DNA from: Syntrophorhabdaceae bacterium | Lineage (GTDB): Bacteria; Desulfobacterota; Syntrophorhabdia; Syntrophorhabdales; Syntrophorhabdaceae | Direction: 5' to 3' | DNA: 5,912 nucleotides | NCBI GenBank assembly: GCA_026416315.1 | Contig: JAOAFK010000153.1 | Coordinates: 1-5,912 of the forward strand | Shown here: one piece after another, positions 5,179 through 5,912 of the stretch | Numbering within the stretch: position 1 is the stretch's first letter | How the letters are laid out: the number at the start of each line of letters is the position of its first letter | Position numbers and translations under genes: made by a program | Notes under the pieces: generated by a model | Told to the model about the DNA's origin: nothing | Databases searched by the model: none | The model's input: the letters and a program-made list of their open reading frames with translations, nothing else

Positions 5179-5912
5179 TCATCGACACCAAAACCTCTCT
5201 GACGCATCACCTCATATGCAGACACAGCAAAACTTGTGGCCACGTTCAGGGATAAAAAATTTTTATTTGTGGGTATCCTCACAGTTTCGTCGCATCTCTC
5301 CATAACAAGACGTCTCACCCCTTCTTCACTTCCAAAAACAAGACATACATTCGTGTTTAGGTCAATATCGGATAATTTTTTTTCTCCCCTTTCATCAAGA
5401 CAAAAACAGAATACACCCATATCCTTTAAGGCCTCAATATACCTTGCAAGGTTTGTCACCCTTGTAATCTTGATATGCTCGATGGCACCCTTTGAAACCC
5501 TTATAACAGCTTCTGTGATACCACAGCATCTGTCCTTTGGAATGATAATACCGTCCATGTTAAAACACACAGCGCTTCTTATAATATTTCCAAGATTTTG
5601 AGGGTCGTATATCCCGTCAAAGGCACATAGAAAAATTTTTTTATTCAGTTTTTTTATTTCGTTTAAAAAGGCATCGGGGTCTATAAAGGTAAATTCATCC
5701 CTTTCAAGACAAATATGTGCCTTTGCATTTTTAAATCTCTTTTTAAATGCTTCTTCTGGTAAAATCCTTATGGATATGCCCTTTTCTTTTGCTTTTTTTA
5801 TAAATCTTTCATGCTGGATTTTATATCCATCTTCTATCCACAATCTTCTCGCTTTTTCCGGATTTTTCTCAATGGCATTTAATATTTCAGTTCTGTCTGT
5901 AAGATAAGGCAT
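5175..5912 (-). CDS. rlmB: SPOUT-class 2'-O-ribose methyltransferase, RlmB/TrmH group 3
   Basis: Predicted S-adenosylmethionine-dependent RNA ribose methyltransferase; the closest family is RlmB, which methylates G2251 of 23S rRNA. Residues 1-80 are the small RNA-binding SpoU_sub_bind domain ('YLTDRTEILNAI', 3-14). Residues 92-239 are the knotted SPOUT domain: motif 1 'FDGIYDPQNLGNIIRSA' (98-114; Asn106, Arg112), 'IPKDRCCGITEAVIRVSKGA' (124-143), 'RVTNLARYIEALK' (151-163), motif 2 'LVFGSEEGVRRLV' (191-203) and motif 3 'SLNVATSFAVSAYEVMRQR' (221-239). Motif 2 lacks one residue against the usual GSEGKGL, and motif 3 has NVAT where NVS is usual. At 245 residues it matches RlmB length. The ATG occupies the last three bases of the window; its distance to the substrate-binding domain suits a true start, but an upstream extension cannot be excluded. 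The symbol is by family similarity; a TrmH-like paralogue with another target is possible. Confidence 0.88.
   Translation of the reverse strand: MPYLTDRTEILNAIEKNPEKARRLWIEDGYKIQHERFIKKAKEKGISIRILPEEAFKKRFKNAKAHICLERDEFTFIDPDAFLNEIKKLNKKIFLCAFDGIYDPQNLGNIIRSAVCFNMDGIIIPKDRCCGITEAVIRVSKGAIEHIKITRVTNLARYIEALKDMGVFCFCLDERGEKKLSDIDLNTNVCLVFGSEEGVRRLVMERCDETVRIPTNKNFLSLNVATSFAVSAYEVMRQRGFGVDD

Noticed and set aside
4664..5601. Plus-strand open frames opposite the phosphoesterase (4664-4954) and the methyltransferase (5236-5601).
   Set aside because: They are shadows of well-supported minus-strand genes with complete family motifs, and look like no known protein.

Overview
This window is AT-rich, densely packed bacterial chromosome with six protein-coding genes and almost no free intergenic space. 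I see no rRNA, tRNA, CRISPR array, insertion sequence or phage gene. The ExeA-type membrane ATPase and the receiver protein with a helical 'AE.(V/I)IREE(L/I)' tail suggest a Gram-negative lineage of the deltaproteobacterial/Nitrospirota kind. The low GC and Lys/Ile/Glu-rich proteins fit an anaerobe and possibly a thermophile. This placement is an inference from gene style; no marker gene here fixes the taxon.

Layout: (1) 20-724, minus strand: a DPM1-like family 2 glycosyltransferase. (2) 725-804: an 80-bp divergent intergenic region carrying a perfect 7-bp inverted repeat. (3) 805-2473, plus strand: a two-gene unit made of an ExeA/GspA-type AAA ATPase with one C-terminal membrane helix, then a receiver-domain protein with a helical tail, 13 bp downstream behind a strong Shine-Dalgarno. 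(4) 2478-5912, minus strand: a three-gene same-strand run, transcribed as RlmB/TrmH-type rRNA methyltransferase, then YfcE/MJ0936-type metallophosphoesterase, then a 715-residue family 57 glycoside hydrolase. It converges on the receiver gene with only 4 bp between the stop codons.

The methyltransferase, phosphoesterase and GH57 enzyme look like housekeeping and storage-glucan functions, co-transcribed by proximity rather than sharing a pathway. The glycosyltransferase points to lipid-linked sugar or surface polysaccharide synthesis. The ATPase/receiver pair is the least ordinary part. The ATPase has intact Walker motifs but no peptidoglycan-binding domain. Its partner's receiver domain appears to have lost the phosphoacceptor aspartate (Asn at residue 52) and half of the acidic pair, so it is probably a phosphorylation-independent scaffold or localisation protein. 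I did not find a clearly new multi-gene system. The pair and the unusual SPOUT motif 2 in the methyltransferase are the best leads.
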